A stretch of DNA of 64,000 nt. Source: Flavobacterium sp. PMTSA4. Its GTDB lineage: Bacteria > Bacteroidota > Bacteroidia > Flavobacteriales > Flavobacteriaceae. The DNA is taken from NCBI RefSeq assembly GCF_032098525.1, contig NZ_CP134890.1, positions 1,550,001 to 1,614,000 on the forward strand, written 5' to 3'. Below the pieces are notes generated by a model. It had not been told where the DNA came from. It did not search any database and worked only from the letters and a program-made list of their open reading frames with translations. A program made the translations under genes and the position numbers. Below, piece by piece: positions 35,379 to 42,935 of the stretch; within the stretch, counting starts at the first letter, position 1, and every line of letters begins with the position of its first letter.

Positions 35379-35909
35379 TTATTCTAAAGGTATGTTAAAT
35401 GAACCCTCCGTAATTTCTTTTGTTGAATTATCATCTGTATTTTTTGCAGTGAAATAGAAAGTACCCTTAACATTTGTTTCGGTAATTTCAGTAACTGTAA
35501 CTTCGCCAACTTTCGCTCCACCATCATAAGGTGCGGACCAGTTGCTGTAATCAGAAGCCATTGGATTTGATATATTCACAATAGTTTCATTGTAAGTAGC
35601 ATTAGCAGCACCTAAGCCCGAAACGCCACCGCCAATATCATAAGTTCCCACACCATCAAAAGCAATTACATTAACTGAAAACGATTTACTTGAAGTATCT
35701 CCAGCAGTTCCTTGAATATGCAAAAAATTCCCTGAATGAGTAGCCGCTGTAGTCAATTCTGGTGTAGTTACCCACGATCCGTTCACTTTTGCTTTAATGG
35801 TTCCAGCCCCAGCTGTTCCTCCACCACTTCCACCATCACTACTACATGATGATAATGATACTGCTAATGCAGCAAATAAAACTAAACTGATTTTTTTGAT
35901 TGTTTTCAT
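35379..35909 (-). CDS. Lipoprotein of the DUF6252 type
   Basis: 176 residues. The lipoprotein signal is LVLFAALAVSLSSC, with Cys22, then a flexible SSDGGSGGG stretch. The beta-rich mature domain begins AGTIKAKVNGSWVTTPE and ends VKGTFYFTAKN, then KEITEGSFNIPLE; this start and end pattern is common in Bacteroidota DUF6252 lipoproteins. Function unknown; probably outer-membrane attached. A near-palindrome (35966-35985) lies 57 bases upstream of the start, the same distance as for the propeller gene further right. Confidence 0.8.
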   Translation of the reverse strand: MKTIKKISLVLFAALAVSLSSCSSDGGSGGGTAGAGTIKAKVNGSWVTTPELTTAATHSGNFLHIQGTAGDTSSKSFSVNVIAFDGVGTYDIGGGVSGLGAANATYNETIVNISNPMASDYSNWSAPYDGGAKVGEVTVTEITETNVKGTFYFTAKNTDDNSTKEITEGSFNIPLE

Positions 35910-35965
35910 AATTATTTAATGTTTAAGTTAGTGATACAAAGTTGATTCTAAGTCAAATAGCAATC

Positions 35966-35985
35966 AATAAGGCATTTGCCCTATT
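35966..35985. promoter_or_regulatory. Near-palindrome AATAAGGCA-N2-TGCCCTATT, copy 1
   Basis: Arms of 9 bases with one mismatch around a 2-base spacer lie 57 bases before the start of the lipoprotein gene at 35909. An almost identical copy lies 58 bases before the gene starting at 37866. Confidence 0.65.
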
Positions 35986-35988
35986 TTA

Positions 35989-37866
35989 TTAATTTAAGTC
36001 AAAAGCTTCAATAGTTTTATCGTCTTTTTGATAGTACAAAACACCAGCATATTCATCAACTTCATATTGTGGCTTTTTATCTTTTAACACTATTTCTTTT
36101 TCTTTTGTCCCACTATCTTTATTGATTTTTACTAATCCAACACCATCATCTAATTTTGTCAATATAAATTGCGAATTCTCTGTTGCTGCCGAAGCTTTAA
36201 ATCTTTTACTCATGTAATCAAATGAAGCAGAACCGATACTTGCAAACATGTCTGATGCTCTTTTTGCTTCTTTACCATAATCATTATAACTACTCATATC
36301 ATTAACTCCACCGTATCCAGTTCTGTTCGCTCCTGCTCTTGCAGCCATTGAAACAGATGCAGCCGTTGATGCAACTGCCAAAACACCTCCCATGATTTTA
36401 CCAAATGTTGATCTTCCTGGTGATTTGTAATACTCATGAAATTTTTTTGACCCATCAAAATTGAGCATCATTATATTTTGGTCTGATGAGAGTAATAATC
36501 CACCATTGCGAACAGAAAAACTAGTTGGCGATTCTTTTTCTTCAAACTTATATGCTGTTAATGTTGAAATAGTACCTGAATTTTCATCAATTGCCACTAT
36601 CTCATCACCAGTGCTGATTAGATATCTTTTATTTTTGGAGTCATAGGTACTAGTTACAGCGCTTTTACTTTTGTATTTTATAGATTTATTCCAGATTGAC
36701 TCTCCAGTTTTCAAATTAATAATATCTGCATCTGAGTCAGTTATATAAATCATCCCTTTTGGTGTTAAAGCCATAGTGTGAATGTTTTCGCCTGTTTTTA
36801 ATGGTTTTTTAAACAGCGTTTCTCCTGTAAATGATATTTTATTGATTCCTCCTGATTGAATTCCAAATAATATTCCATCTTCCATGATATAAAAATGTTG
36901 AACGTATCCTTTGGTTTTTGGAGCTTTATCCCATAAATCTGCACCGTCTTTTGCACTTAGCATCGTAATTTTTGATTCTGCTTTTGCCGCAAAAACACTT
37001 CCGCCTTTATCTGCTACATCACTAACAACTGCGATGCCTTGAGGTAAAATCTCGAAACGAGTAACCGCTCCTTTTACTTTTTGAGCTTCTTTCCACAAAA
37101 CTTCTCCTGAGCTGCTTATTTTATATATTTTGGTATCACCGCCATTTGTTCCTTCGAAACCATAAATTTCTTTTCCACTTTCATCAGATGTTAACCATGT
37201 CAAATCATCAACCTTTGCTGACCATATTTTGTTACTTGTATTCGTATCATAACAAATTAATTCTTTAGAAGTTGGAATATAAATTTTTTTGTCTTTCATA
37301 AAAACACTACCAGTAATTGTAACTGTTCCCATAGTTACTTTACCCGGTTCTATCAAATAAATGAGCTTATCTTCTTTACCCGTAACTAAATCGTATATTC
37401 CAACTGCTGGTGCAAACTTTTCTTTTGAAGTTCTTACTCCTGCAACTACCAATTTATTTTGAGGTAAAAAAACTTGTGTTGAAAAAGCATCTTTCCAACC
37501 ATTTTCTTTAGTTTCAAACAATTGTTTTCCAATCACATAATCAAAAACTGTTTTTTTGGAAGACATATTAGCAAAGCCACCTTGTGCAATTACAACATAA
37601 GGTGAATCGGGAACAAACTCTAGTTCTTCCTCTTTTACAGAACCATAATCTTTAAAATCAAAAATTAGTTTGTTTGATTCTGGTTTTATTCCTGCAAAAC
37701 CATCTTTGTGAGCTATGAGTAAAACACCTGCTTCAGTTAACTTCATGAAGTTAATTTTACCATCCAGATTATAAGTGTTTTTGGGACTTGTTTGAGCAAA
37801 AACGTTGCTCAAAAACATAATAGACAATAAGAAGTAAATCTTAATCTTTTTAATTACCGTTTTCAT
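35989..37866 (-). CDS. Secreted PQQ-like beta-propeller protein
   Basis: 625 residues. A signal peptide covers about 1-24 (IYFLLSIMFLSNVFAQ). Repeated blade-like segments with strand-turn-Trp patterns run to residue ~480: KQLFETKENGWKDAF, TSNKIWSAKVDDLTW, GEVLWKEAQKV, KDGADLWDKAPK, GESIWNKSIKY. These are the WxxxxxG-type ends of PQQ enzyme repeats, but no quinone ligand set or calcium site is evident, so a structural or binding role is likely. A Gly/Ala/Ser-rich hydrophobic stretch (IMGGVLAVASTAASVSMAARAGA, ~490-512) interrupts the propeller before a last blade. It has the same upstream near-palindrome as the neighbouring lipoprotein gene. Confidence 0.8.
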   Translation of the reverse strand: MKTVIKKIKIYFLLSIMFLSNVFAQTSPKNTYNLDGKINFMKLTEAGVLLIAHKDGFAGIKPESNKLIFDFKDYGSVKEEELEFVPDSPYVVIAQGGFANMSSKKTVFDYVIGKQLFETKENGWKDAFSTQVFLPQNKLVVAGVRTSKEKFAPAVGIYDLVTGKEDKLIYLIEPGKVTMGTVTITGSVFMKDKKIYIPTSKELICYDTNTSNKIWSAKVDDLTWLTSDESGKEIYGFEGTNGGDTKIYKISSSGEVLWKEAQKVKGAVTRFEILPQGIAVVSDVADKGGSVFAAKAESKITMLSAKDGADLWDKAPKTKGYVQHFYIMEDGILFGIQSGGINKISFTGETLFKKPLKTGENIHTMALTPKGMIYITDSDADIINLKTGESIWNKSIKYKSKSAVTSTYDSKNKRYLISTGDEIVAIDENSGTISTLTAYKFEEKESPTSFSVRNGGLLLSSDQNIMMLNFDGSKKFHEYYKSPGRSTFGKIMGGVLAVASTAASVSMAARAGANRTGYGGVNDMSSYNDYGKEAKRASDMFASIGSASFDYMSKRFKASAATENSQFILTKLDDGVGLVKINKDSGTKEKEIVLKDKKPQYEVDEYAGVLYYQKDDKTIEAFDLN

Positions 37867-37923
37867 AAGTGTAGATTTATAAAGTTGTACTTTACAAACC
37901 TCATTAAAAAATAAAAAACAGTA

Positions 37924-37943
37924 AATAAGGCAGTTGCCCTATT
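37924..37943. promoter_or_regulatory. Near-palindrome AATAAGGCA-N2-TGCCCTATT, copy 2
   Basis: Identical to copy 1 except for the 2-base spacer (GT instead of TT). It lies 58 bases before the propeller gene start and overlaps the 3' end of the GSCFA gene by 5 bases. Confidence 0.65.
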
Positions 37944-38892
37944 TTTTGAAATTAATGAAAGGTAGTTTCTCTTTAATTTTTGAAATCTTTGACTCAAGGT
38001 TGTTCAAAAACTTTTGATGACTTTCAGAATCAGGATTAAAAGGTTTGTGATGCAGTGCTTTTTGAATATCACAAATATCTTGCATGGTTTTAAATACTGC
38101 TTCAGAAACAAAATTCTCAAAAAACTTTACCCAAATATAGTCTATAGCAACCTGATTAGGATGCAACATATCTTCGGCATAAAAACGGTAATCTCTAAGC
38201 TCATCCATCATGATTTCGTAGCTTGGAAAGTAACTTGTTGATGAATACTGACTGATAACTTTATGAAGCGCAGTTAAAAGATGTGCCTTGCTTTGCTGGT
38301 TTTCTACAAAACCATCCTTGATGTGTCTGACTGGTGAAACAGTAAAAATGAATTGACACTTTGGGTTTATTTCATGAACCAATTGAATGGTTTTCTGAAT
38401 AGAATTTTGAATATTTTCTGTTGATAACAGCTCTTTTTCAAACTCTTTTTGTGGCACTTTATGACAATTTGCAACTATTTCATTCGAAGTTTTATAACGA
38501 TAAACCCATGAAGTACCATAGGTAATCTGGAAATGGGTTCCATTACTTATTTGTTGATGTGTTGACTCAATTAAATCATTCAACTGCTTCAACAAATCGT
38601 CTTTTTTGGGATTGCTCAACTCCGAATGTACCTCAAAACAACTCCACAAGTCGTTATGAAAAAAAACATCTGAATCTTTATAATAGTTTTTTTCAACTAC
38701 TCGCTCTACCAATTTCATAATTGAAACTGGATTAAAGATGATACCAAATGGATTTACAGCATTTTTAAACTTAAAATACTCAAATTTATCACCAATGTTT
38801 TCAGCAAAACACGAACCCATCAGCAATAGTTCGCTATTGTAATCTATTGGGTTTTCATGTTTTTTTATGGGTACAATGGTTCTAAAATCCAT
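37939..38892 (-). CDS. GSCFA-domain protein
   Basis: 317 residues. The N-terminal block has LLLMGSCFAENIGDKFEYFKF, the GSCFA motif that names the family (SGNH-like hydrolase relatives), and NPFGIIFNPVSI follows. FTVSPVRHIKDGFVENQQSKA and the C-terminal DMLHPNQVAIDYIWVKF give the Asp/His pair typical of SGNH/GDSL enzymes. No signal peptide is seen, so it is probably cytoplasmic. Substrate unknown. It has its own -7 box at 38911 and is divergent from the ABC transporter gene. Confidence 0.88.
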   Translation of the reverse strand: MDFRTIVPIKKHENPIDYNSELLLMGSCFAENIGDKFEYFKFKNAVNPFGIIFNPVSIMKLVERVVEKNYYKDSDVFFHNDLWSCFEVHSELSNPKKDDLLKQLNDLIESTHQQISNGTHFQITYGTSWVYRYKTSNEIVANCHKVPQKEFEKELLSTENIQNSIQKTIQLVHEINPKCQFIFTVSPVRHIKDGFVENQQSKAHLLTALHKVISQYSSTSYFPSYEIMMDELRDYRFYAEDMLHPNQVAIDYIWVKFFENFVSEAVFKTMQDICDIQKALHHKPFNPDSESHQKFLNNLESKISKIKEKLPFINFKK

Positions 38893-38910
38893 ACTAAATC
38901 ATTTGGTTTT

Positions 38911-38918
38911 CAAAAGTA
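38911..38918 (-). promoter_or_regulatory. -7 box TACTTTTG for the GSCFA gene
   Basis: Minus-strand TACTTTTG fits TAnnTTTG exactly, 19 bases before the start at 38892. Confidence 0.6.
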
Positions 38919-38979
38919 ATGAAATTAATTTCTAAAAGATTTAATATTTTTTTACGACTAGTCAATTGAGTATTATTAG

Positions 38980-38987
38980 TACTTTTG
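38980..38987 (+). promoter_or_regulatory. -7 box TACTTTTG for the ABC transporter gene
   Basis: TACTTTTG fits TAnnTTTG, 20 bases before ATG 39008. It lies downstream of an in-frame TTG at 38966, which therefore cannot be the start if this promoter is used. Confidence 0.6.
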
Positions 38988-39007
38988 CCTCTGAAAATTT
39001 TCACGCT

Positions 39008-40768
39008 ATGAAACTACTCTACTCTTATATCATAAAACACAAATTATTGCTTTTTCTTGCCTTAATCATGGCATCCATTAACATCTGCTTTAGTCTTTCT
39101 GACTCCGTAATTACGGGTAAACTAATGCAGGATTGTGGTGTGGAAATAGCAAAATATGCAGGAAACAAAGTTGGATTTTTAAAATCGCTTGGGTTTTGGT
39201 TAGGCTTGTCGCTTGGTGCTGCAATGATTTCACGTATTACTAAAAACTTTCAAGATTATTTTACAAACATCGTCATCCAACGAACTGGTGCCGAAATGTA
39301 TACTGATGGTATTAAAAAGTCGCTCGATTTACCGTTTGAAGAGTTTGAAGACCAACGTAGTGGTGAAACCTTGAGTAAACTTACCAAAGTACGTTCGGAT
39401 AGCGAAAAGCTAATCACGTTGTCCATTTCATTAATATTTCAAACCATTATCGGGTTTGTTTTTGTGATTCTATACGTTTCTCGAATTGATGCTCGTATTT
39501 CATTAATCTTCTTAATCACGGCGCCAATTATTGCTTTAGTAAGTTCTTATTTGGGTAAAAAGATAAAAGTCGTTTCTCGTAAAATAGTTAATCAAACTAA
39601 TTCCTTGGCAGGTTCAACTACCGAAAGTTTACGCAATATTGAACTTGTAAAAAGTTTAGGATTAACCCATCAGGAAGAAAAACGACTCAACCTCAACACC
39701 TTGAAAATACTTCAGTTAGAACTACAAAAAGTTCGCTTCATTCGAAGTTTGAGTTTCATTCAAGGAACCACTGTGCATTTCTTAAGAACTTGTGTGGTTT
39801 TCACCTTGTATTATTTCCTTTTTGGTGGAAAAATATTGGTAGGCGACTTGCTAACTATGGTATTCTTTACCTTTTTCATCTTTGGTCCTTTGCAGGAATT
39901 GGGGAATTTTATCATCGTTTTAAACGAAACCAAAGTATCTATGGAGAACTTTAAAACACTGCTTAGCGCTCCAAAAGAATACCGTCCAAAAAGCCCAAAA
40001 CACGTAGGTAAGATTACTAATTTGCGTTTCAAAAACGTTTCTTTCAAACATAAAACTGCTGGTCAAAAAGCGGTTGACAACATTAATTTTGACATCAAGC
40101 AAGGCGAAACCGTTGCATTTGTTGGACCATCGGGTTCAGGAAAGACAACTTTGGTGAAACTGTTGGTTGGCTTATATTCGCCAGCCGATGGAGAAGTTTT
40201 GTATAACAATATTGATTCTAAAGAAATTGACTTGCTCGATTTAAGAAAGCAATTAGGATTTGTAACCCAAGATGCACAGCTATTTTCAGGAACCATTCGC
40301 GAGAATTTATTATTCGTAAAACCTAATGCTACCGATGAAGAATTGCTTGAAGTGATGCAAAAAGCCAGTTGTCAAAAGTTATTAGACCGTGCCGATGACG
40401 GATTAAACTCTACCATTGGCGAAGGTGGAATCAAAGTTTCTGGCGGCGAAAAACAACGTTTATCCATTGCTCGTGCCATATTGAGAAACCCTAATTTATT
40501 GATTTTTGACGAAGCTACTTCGGCTTTAGATTCGATTACCGAGGAAGAAATCAATCATACTATCAGAACCATTTCGGACCAAAACCGAATTACAGTATTG
40601 ATTGCGCACCGCTTATCAACCGTGATGCACGCCGATAAGATATTTGTTCTAGAACAAGGAAAAATAATTGAAGAAGGAAAACACGATGACCTGGTAGCCG
40701 AAAAAGGATTGTATTATGCGATGTGGCGTCAGCAAATTGGGGAACGAAAAGCGACTTTTACCGCTTAA
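39008..40768 (+). CDS. ABC exporter, fused membrane and ATPase domains
   Basis: 586 residues from ATG 39008. Residues ~1-310 form a six-helix transmembrane domain (LYSYIIKHKLLLFLALIMASINICF; IGFVFVILYV; ISLIFLITAPIIALVSSYLG). The nucleotide-binding domain has Walker A GPSGSGKTT, Q-loop FVTQDAQLF, signature VSGGEKQRLS and Walker B LLIFDEATSALD, then the H-loop IAHRLST. It belongs to the MsbA/multidrug/lipid half-exporter group and should work as a homodimer exporting lipids or drugs. Substrate cannot be told from sequence. Confidence 0.93.
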   Translation: MKLLYSYIIKHKLLLFLALIMASINICFSLSDSVITGKLMQDCGVEIAKYAGNKVGFLKSLGFWLGLSLGAAMISRITKNFQDYFTNIVIQRTGAEMYTDGIKKSLDLPFEEFEDQRSGETLSKLTKVRSDSEKLITLSISLIFQTIIGFVFVILYVSRIDARISLIFLITAPIIALVSSYLGKKIKVVSRKIVNQTNSLAGSTTESLRNIELVKSLGLTHQEEKRLNLNTLKILQLELQKVRFIRSLSFIQGTTVHFLRTCVVFTLYYFLFGGKILVGDLLTMVFFTFFIFGPLQELGNFIIVLNETKVSMENFKTLLSAPKEYRPKSPKHVGKITNLRFKNVSFKHKTAGQKAVDNINFDIKQGETVAFVGPSGSGKTTLVKLLVGLYSPADGEVLYNNIDSKEIDLLDLRKQLGFVTQDAQLFSGTIRENLLFVKPNATDEELLEVMQKASCQKLLDRADDGLNSTIGEGGIKVSGGEKQRLSIARAILRNPNLLIFDEATSALDSITEEEINHTIRTISDQNRITVLIAHRLSTVMHADKIFVLEQGKIIEEGKHDDLVAEKGLYYAMWRQQIGERKATFTA

Positions 40769-40780
40769 CTCATTAGTATT

Positions 40781-41572
40781 CTAATAACTATACAAGGTTT
40801 TTTCGTAGTTAGGAAATGCAACACCAAAATCTAAAAGAAGAAAATTAGATTCTCTTTTTTGTGGATATTGGTTACCATTATACTGAAACGTGCTAACCAA
40901 AAGTTCCATTGAAGAGGTAGCTTGATTAGTAGCTATATTATTTTCAGAATACATTTCTGTACCATTATTAGCATTATTCTTTGAAATTGCTTTGCCAAAA
41001 TTCAACAATTTTTTAAATCCTGTAATGTTATACAAAGGATTTCTGTTAGAATCGTAGTTGTAAACTAGTTGATGTTTTTGCTCAATATCTACTGGACTGT
41101 CATCATAATCAGTATTATCACTCAACAGATTTTCATTAGCAATGTTCAATGTTCCGTGTAATAGCAGCGTTTCGTTTGTAAGTCCTTCGTTGGCAATCTT
41201 TTCGTAATTAATCGTTCCATTAGCCTGATAAAGGTAGTTTATAGAATAATTATTAGAAGATACTATTTTAGTCAAATTACCGTCTGTATAGGTATAATTA
41301 AGAACTTCCTGCTCTAAAGTAGTTAAATTAGTTTGAACAGTTTGAGAAATTAAACTCCCTAAATATGAGAATTCAATAGAAGCATCTTCATTAACAATGC
41401 TGACAATTTTATTACCATTATAGTTAAAGGTACTTGTTCTTGTTACACCATTTGTAGCAACATCAACCATACTTTGAACCATTTGATTACTAGACGTAGA
41501 ATCACTGCTACACGATGTTAGCGCTAATGATAGTAAAAGAAAACAAGCTGTTATTATAGAAGTAGGCTTCAT
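40781..41572 (-). CDS. Lipoprotein with YD-like beta repeats, paralogue 1
   Basis: 263 residues. The lipoprotein signal is CFLLLSLALTSC, with Cys21, followed by SSDSTSSNQ. The mature part has repeated strands of the form FNYNGNKIVSI, IEFSYLGSLISQT, LNYTYTDGNLTKIV, INYLYQANGTINYEKIA and LVYNYDSNRNPLYNI, resembling YD/RHS-type beta repeats. The gene at 42038-42775 has the same layout, including Y-T-Y-DGNLTK-like turns and a KNI.GFK segment, so the two are paralogues. It converges on the ABC transporter gene 12 bases away. Function unknown. Confidence 0.8.
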   Translation of the reverse strand: MKPTSIITACFLLLSLALTSCSSDSTSSNQMVQSMVDVATNGVTRTSTFNYNGNKIVSIVNEDASIEFSYLGSLISQTVQTNLTTLEQEVLNYTYTDGNLTKIVSSNNYSINYLYQANGTINYEKIANEGLTNETLLLHGTLNIANENLLSDNTDYDDSPVDIEQKHQLVYNYDSNRNPLYNITGFKKLLNFGKAISKNNANNGTEMYSENNIATNQATSSMELLVSTFQYNGNQYPQKRESNFLLLDFGVAFPNYEKTLYSY

Positions 41573-41606
41573 AAGTGCAATGTATTTAAAATTCGATTTG
41601 GCACTT

Positions 41607-41639
41607 CAAACTTATACGATTAGTATTGCTAATCACAAA
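41607..41639 (-). promoter_or_regulatory. Promoter with internal inverted repeat, upstream of lipoprotein paralogue 1
   Basis: On the minus strand TTTG (41636-41639) is followed 21 bases later by TAAGTTTG (41607-41614), a full Bacteroidota promoter. Inside the spacer lies GATTAG-TATTG-CTAATC (41618-41634), an inverted repeat placed where a regulator would compete with polymerase. Confidence 0.65.
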
Positions 41640-41801
41640 ATTTGCGATAATCTGTTAAAAAAATCGATATATAGCTATTATATACTGATTTACAAACAAT
41701 AAATCCATCAAAATTCAAGAAAATGGATTCGGTTTTAAATCTGTAATTTTTCGGTTTTTATTAACTAAAAAGCAGTAATTAAAATGGTTTTTCTTCGGAG
41801 T

Positions 41802-41871
41802 GAGTCCGTACTGAGTCCATACTGTGTCCATACTGTGTCCGTATAAAACGGATTTTTATATGGACTCAGTA
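41802..41871. repeat. Four 11-bp tandem units plus an inverted copy
   Basis: GAGTCCGTACT, GAGTCCATACT, GTGTCCATACT and GTGTCCGTATA stand in tandem from 41802 to 41845. A reverse copy of unit 1/2 sequence, ATGGACTCAGTA at 41860-41871, pairs with TACTGAGTCCAT at 41809-41820. The 465-base gap 41573-42037 otherwise holds the promoter at 41607 and two hairpins at 41922 and 41982. Confidence 0.8.
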
Positions 41872-41921
41872 TAGAGTTATTATTTAATCAATATGCAAAC
41901 ATCCCAAAGAAAACCCATAAA

Positions 41922-41945
41922 AAACCCATGCAGTTGCATGGGTTT
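41922..41945. terminator. Hairpin AAACCCATGCA / TGCATGGGTTT
   Basis: A perfect 11-bp stem with a 2-base loop lies about 90 bases beyond the stop of the 42038-42775 gene. Flanking A and T tracts are weak, so it may be a transcript-stabilising hairpin rather than an efficient terminator. Confidence 0.55.
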
Positions 41946-41981
41946 CTATCTGTATTTAATTGTAAAATTGCTTAGAAATTC

Positions 41982-42019
41982 CAGAAAAACCTAAGGTTGT
42001 AACTGCTTTAGGTTTTCTG
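41982..42019 (-). terminator. Hairpin after lipoprotein paralogue 2
   Basis: CAGAAAAACCTAA (41982-41994) pairs with TTAGGTTTTCTG (42008-42019) with one bulge, 18 bases beyond the stop at 42038. Likely the gene's terminator, although no long T tract follows. Confidence 0.55.
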
Positions 42020-42037
42020 CTGTGCCTTATTTTACTT

Positions 42038-42775
42038 TTAGTTGTACTGAATTGTAGTCAAAGCATCATCATCTGATGTTAAAATTGAAACTGGAAAATT
42101 CAATGAATTATATTGATAAGTACTTGTATAATTACTGAATGATGATAGAGACTCAGTATATGATAAAACGTTATGGTCAAAACCTTGTGTTTGGTTTTCT
42201 GAAAGTCCTGCCAATAAATACCATTTATAGCCTACAATGTTTTTAAACGGAGAATAACTTGTATCGTAAGTATATGTATTTGTTGAAGTAAGACCAGTAT
42301 CATCGTAATTAATTACAACTTGTGAAACATCATTTCCAATCATGGTAATACTACCTGAAGAATAGAATGTTCCATCTGCTATTCTTGTAAAAGAAACAGT
42401 ACCGTCTGAGTTGTAAGTATATGTTTCTTGATTATCCCAAAAATCAGAGATATCTGTATAACCAATCAACTGACCAGAAGCATTGTAAGTCAATGTTTCT
42501 GTAGTGTCCAATTCACCATCGTAAAAAGTTTCTACTTTGGTAATCAAATCACCAGTGTAGGTATATTTAATTAACTCTCCATCGTTGCTTGAAACTTGTT
42601 TGATTTTTTTACCGTTATAAGTAATATTAGAGACTACTGAACCATCATTATACGTGTCAGTAATTTTAATTGGTAATACATCATCAACGTTTGTTGTACT
42701 AGAAGAACTATCACTACTAGAACATGATGATAAGGTAATGGTAATGGCGCTTAAAAATAAGATAACTTTTTTCAT
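42038..42775 (-). CDS. Lipoprotein with YD-like beta repeats, paralogue 2
   Basis: 245 residues. The lipoprotein signal is VILFLSAITITLSSC, with Cys18, then a Ser-rich SSSDSSSSTTNVDD tether. Repeated strands read ITYNGKKIKQVSS, IKYTYTGDLITKVETFY, LTYNASGQLIGYTD, YTYNSDGTVSFTRIADGTFYSSGSI and STYQYNSLNFPVSI, the same YD-like pattern as the gene at 40781-41572, with FKNIVGYKWYLL matching its YNITGFKKLL segment. Probably a surface or outer-membrane lipoprotein of unknown role. It is bounded by hairpins on both sides. Confidence 0.8.
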   Translation of the reverse strand: MKKVILFLSAITITLSSCSSSDSSSSTTNVDDVLPIKITDTYNDGSVVSNITYNGKKIKQVSSNDGELIKYTYTGDLITKVETFYDGELDTTETLTYNASGQLIGYTDISDFWDNQETYTYNSDGTVSFTRIADGTFYSSGSITMIGNDVSQVVINYDDTGLTSTNTYTYDTSYSPFKNIVGYKWYLLAGLSENQTQGFDHNVLSYTESLSSFSNYTSTYQYNSLNFPVSILTSDDDALTTIQYN

Positions 42776-42871
42776 TTCAGTTTAATTTAAATTTTGCGCA
42801 ATTAAGTAAATTTATTATGAATTAAAAAAGTTTTTTCTCAACAAAAAAAATGTTGATTGTTAATTAAAAAA

Positions 42872-42905
42872 ATAAACCCGTCTGAAGAATATCAGATGGG
42901 TTTAT
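42872..42905 (-). terminator. Terminator of alaS
   Basis: ATAAACCCGTCTGA and TCAGATGGGTTTAT pair with a single G-T pair around a 6-base loop, about 30 bases beyond the alaS stop. Confidence 0.75.
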
Positions 42906-42935
42906 AGTAAAAAGTTTTATCATTTATTAAAATAT

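Noticed and set aside
41802..41871. Possible CRISPR array
   Set aside because: Units are 11 bp in direct contact with no spacers, and no cas gene is present.
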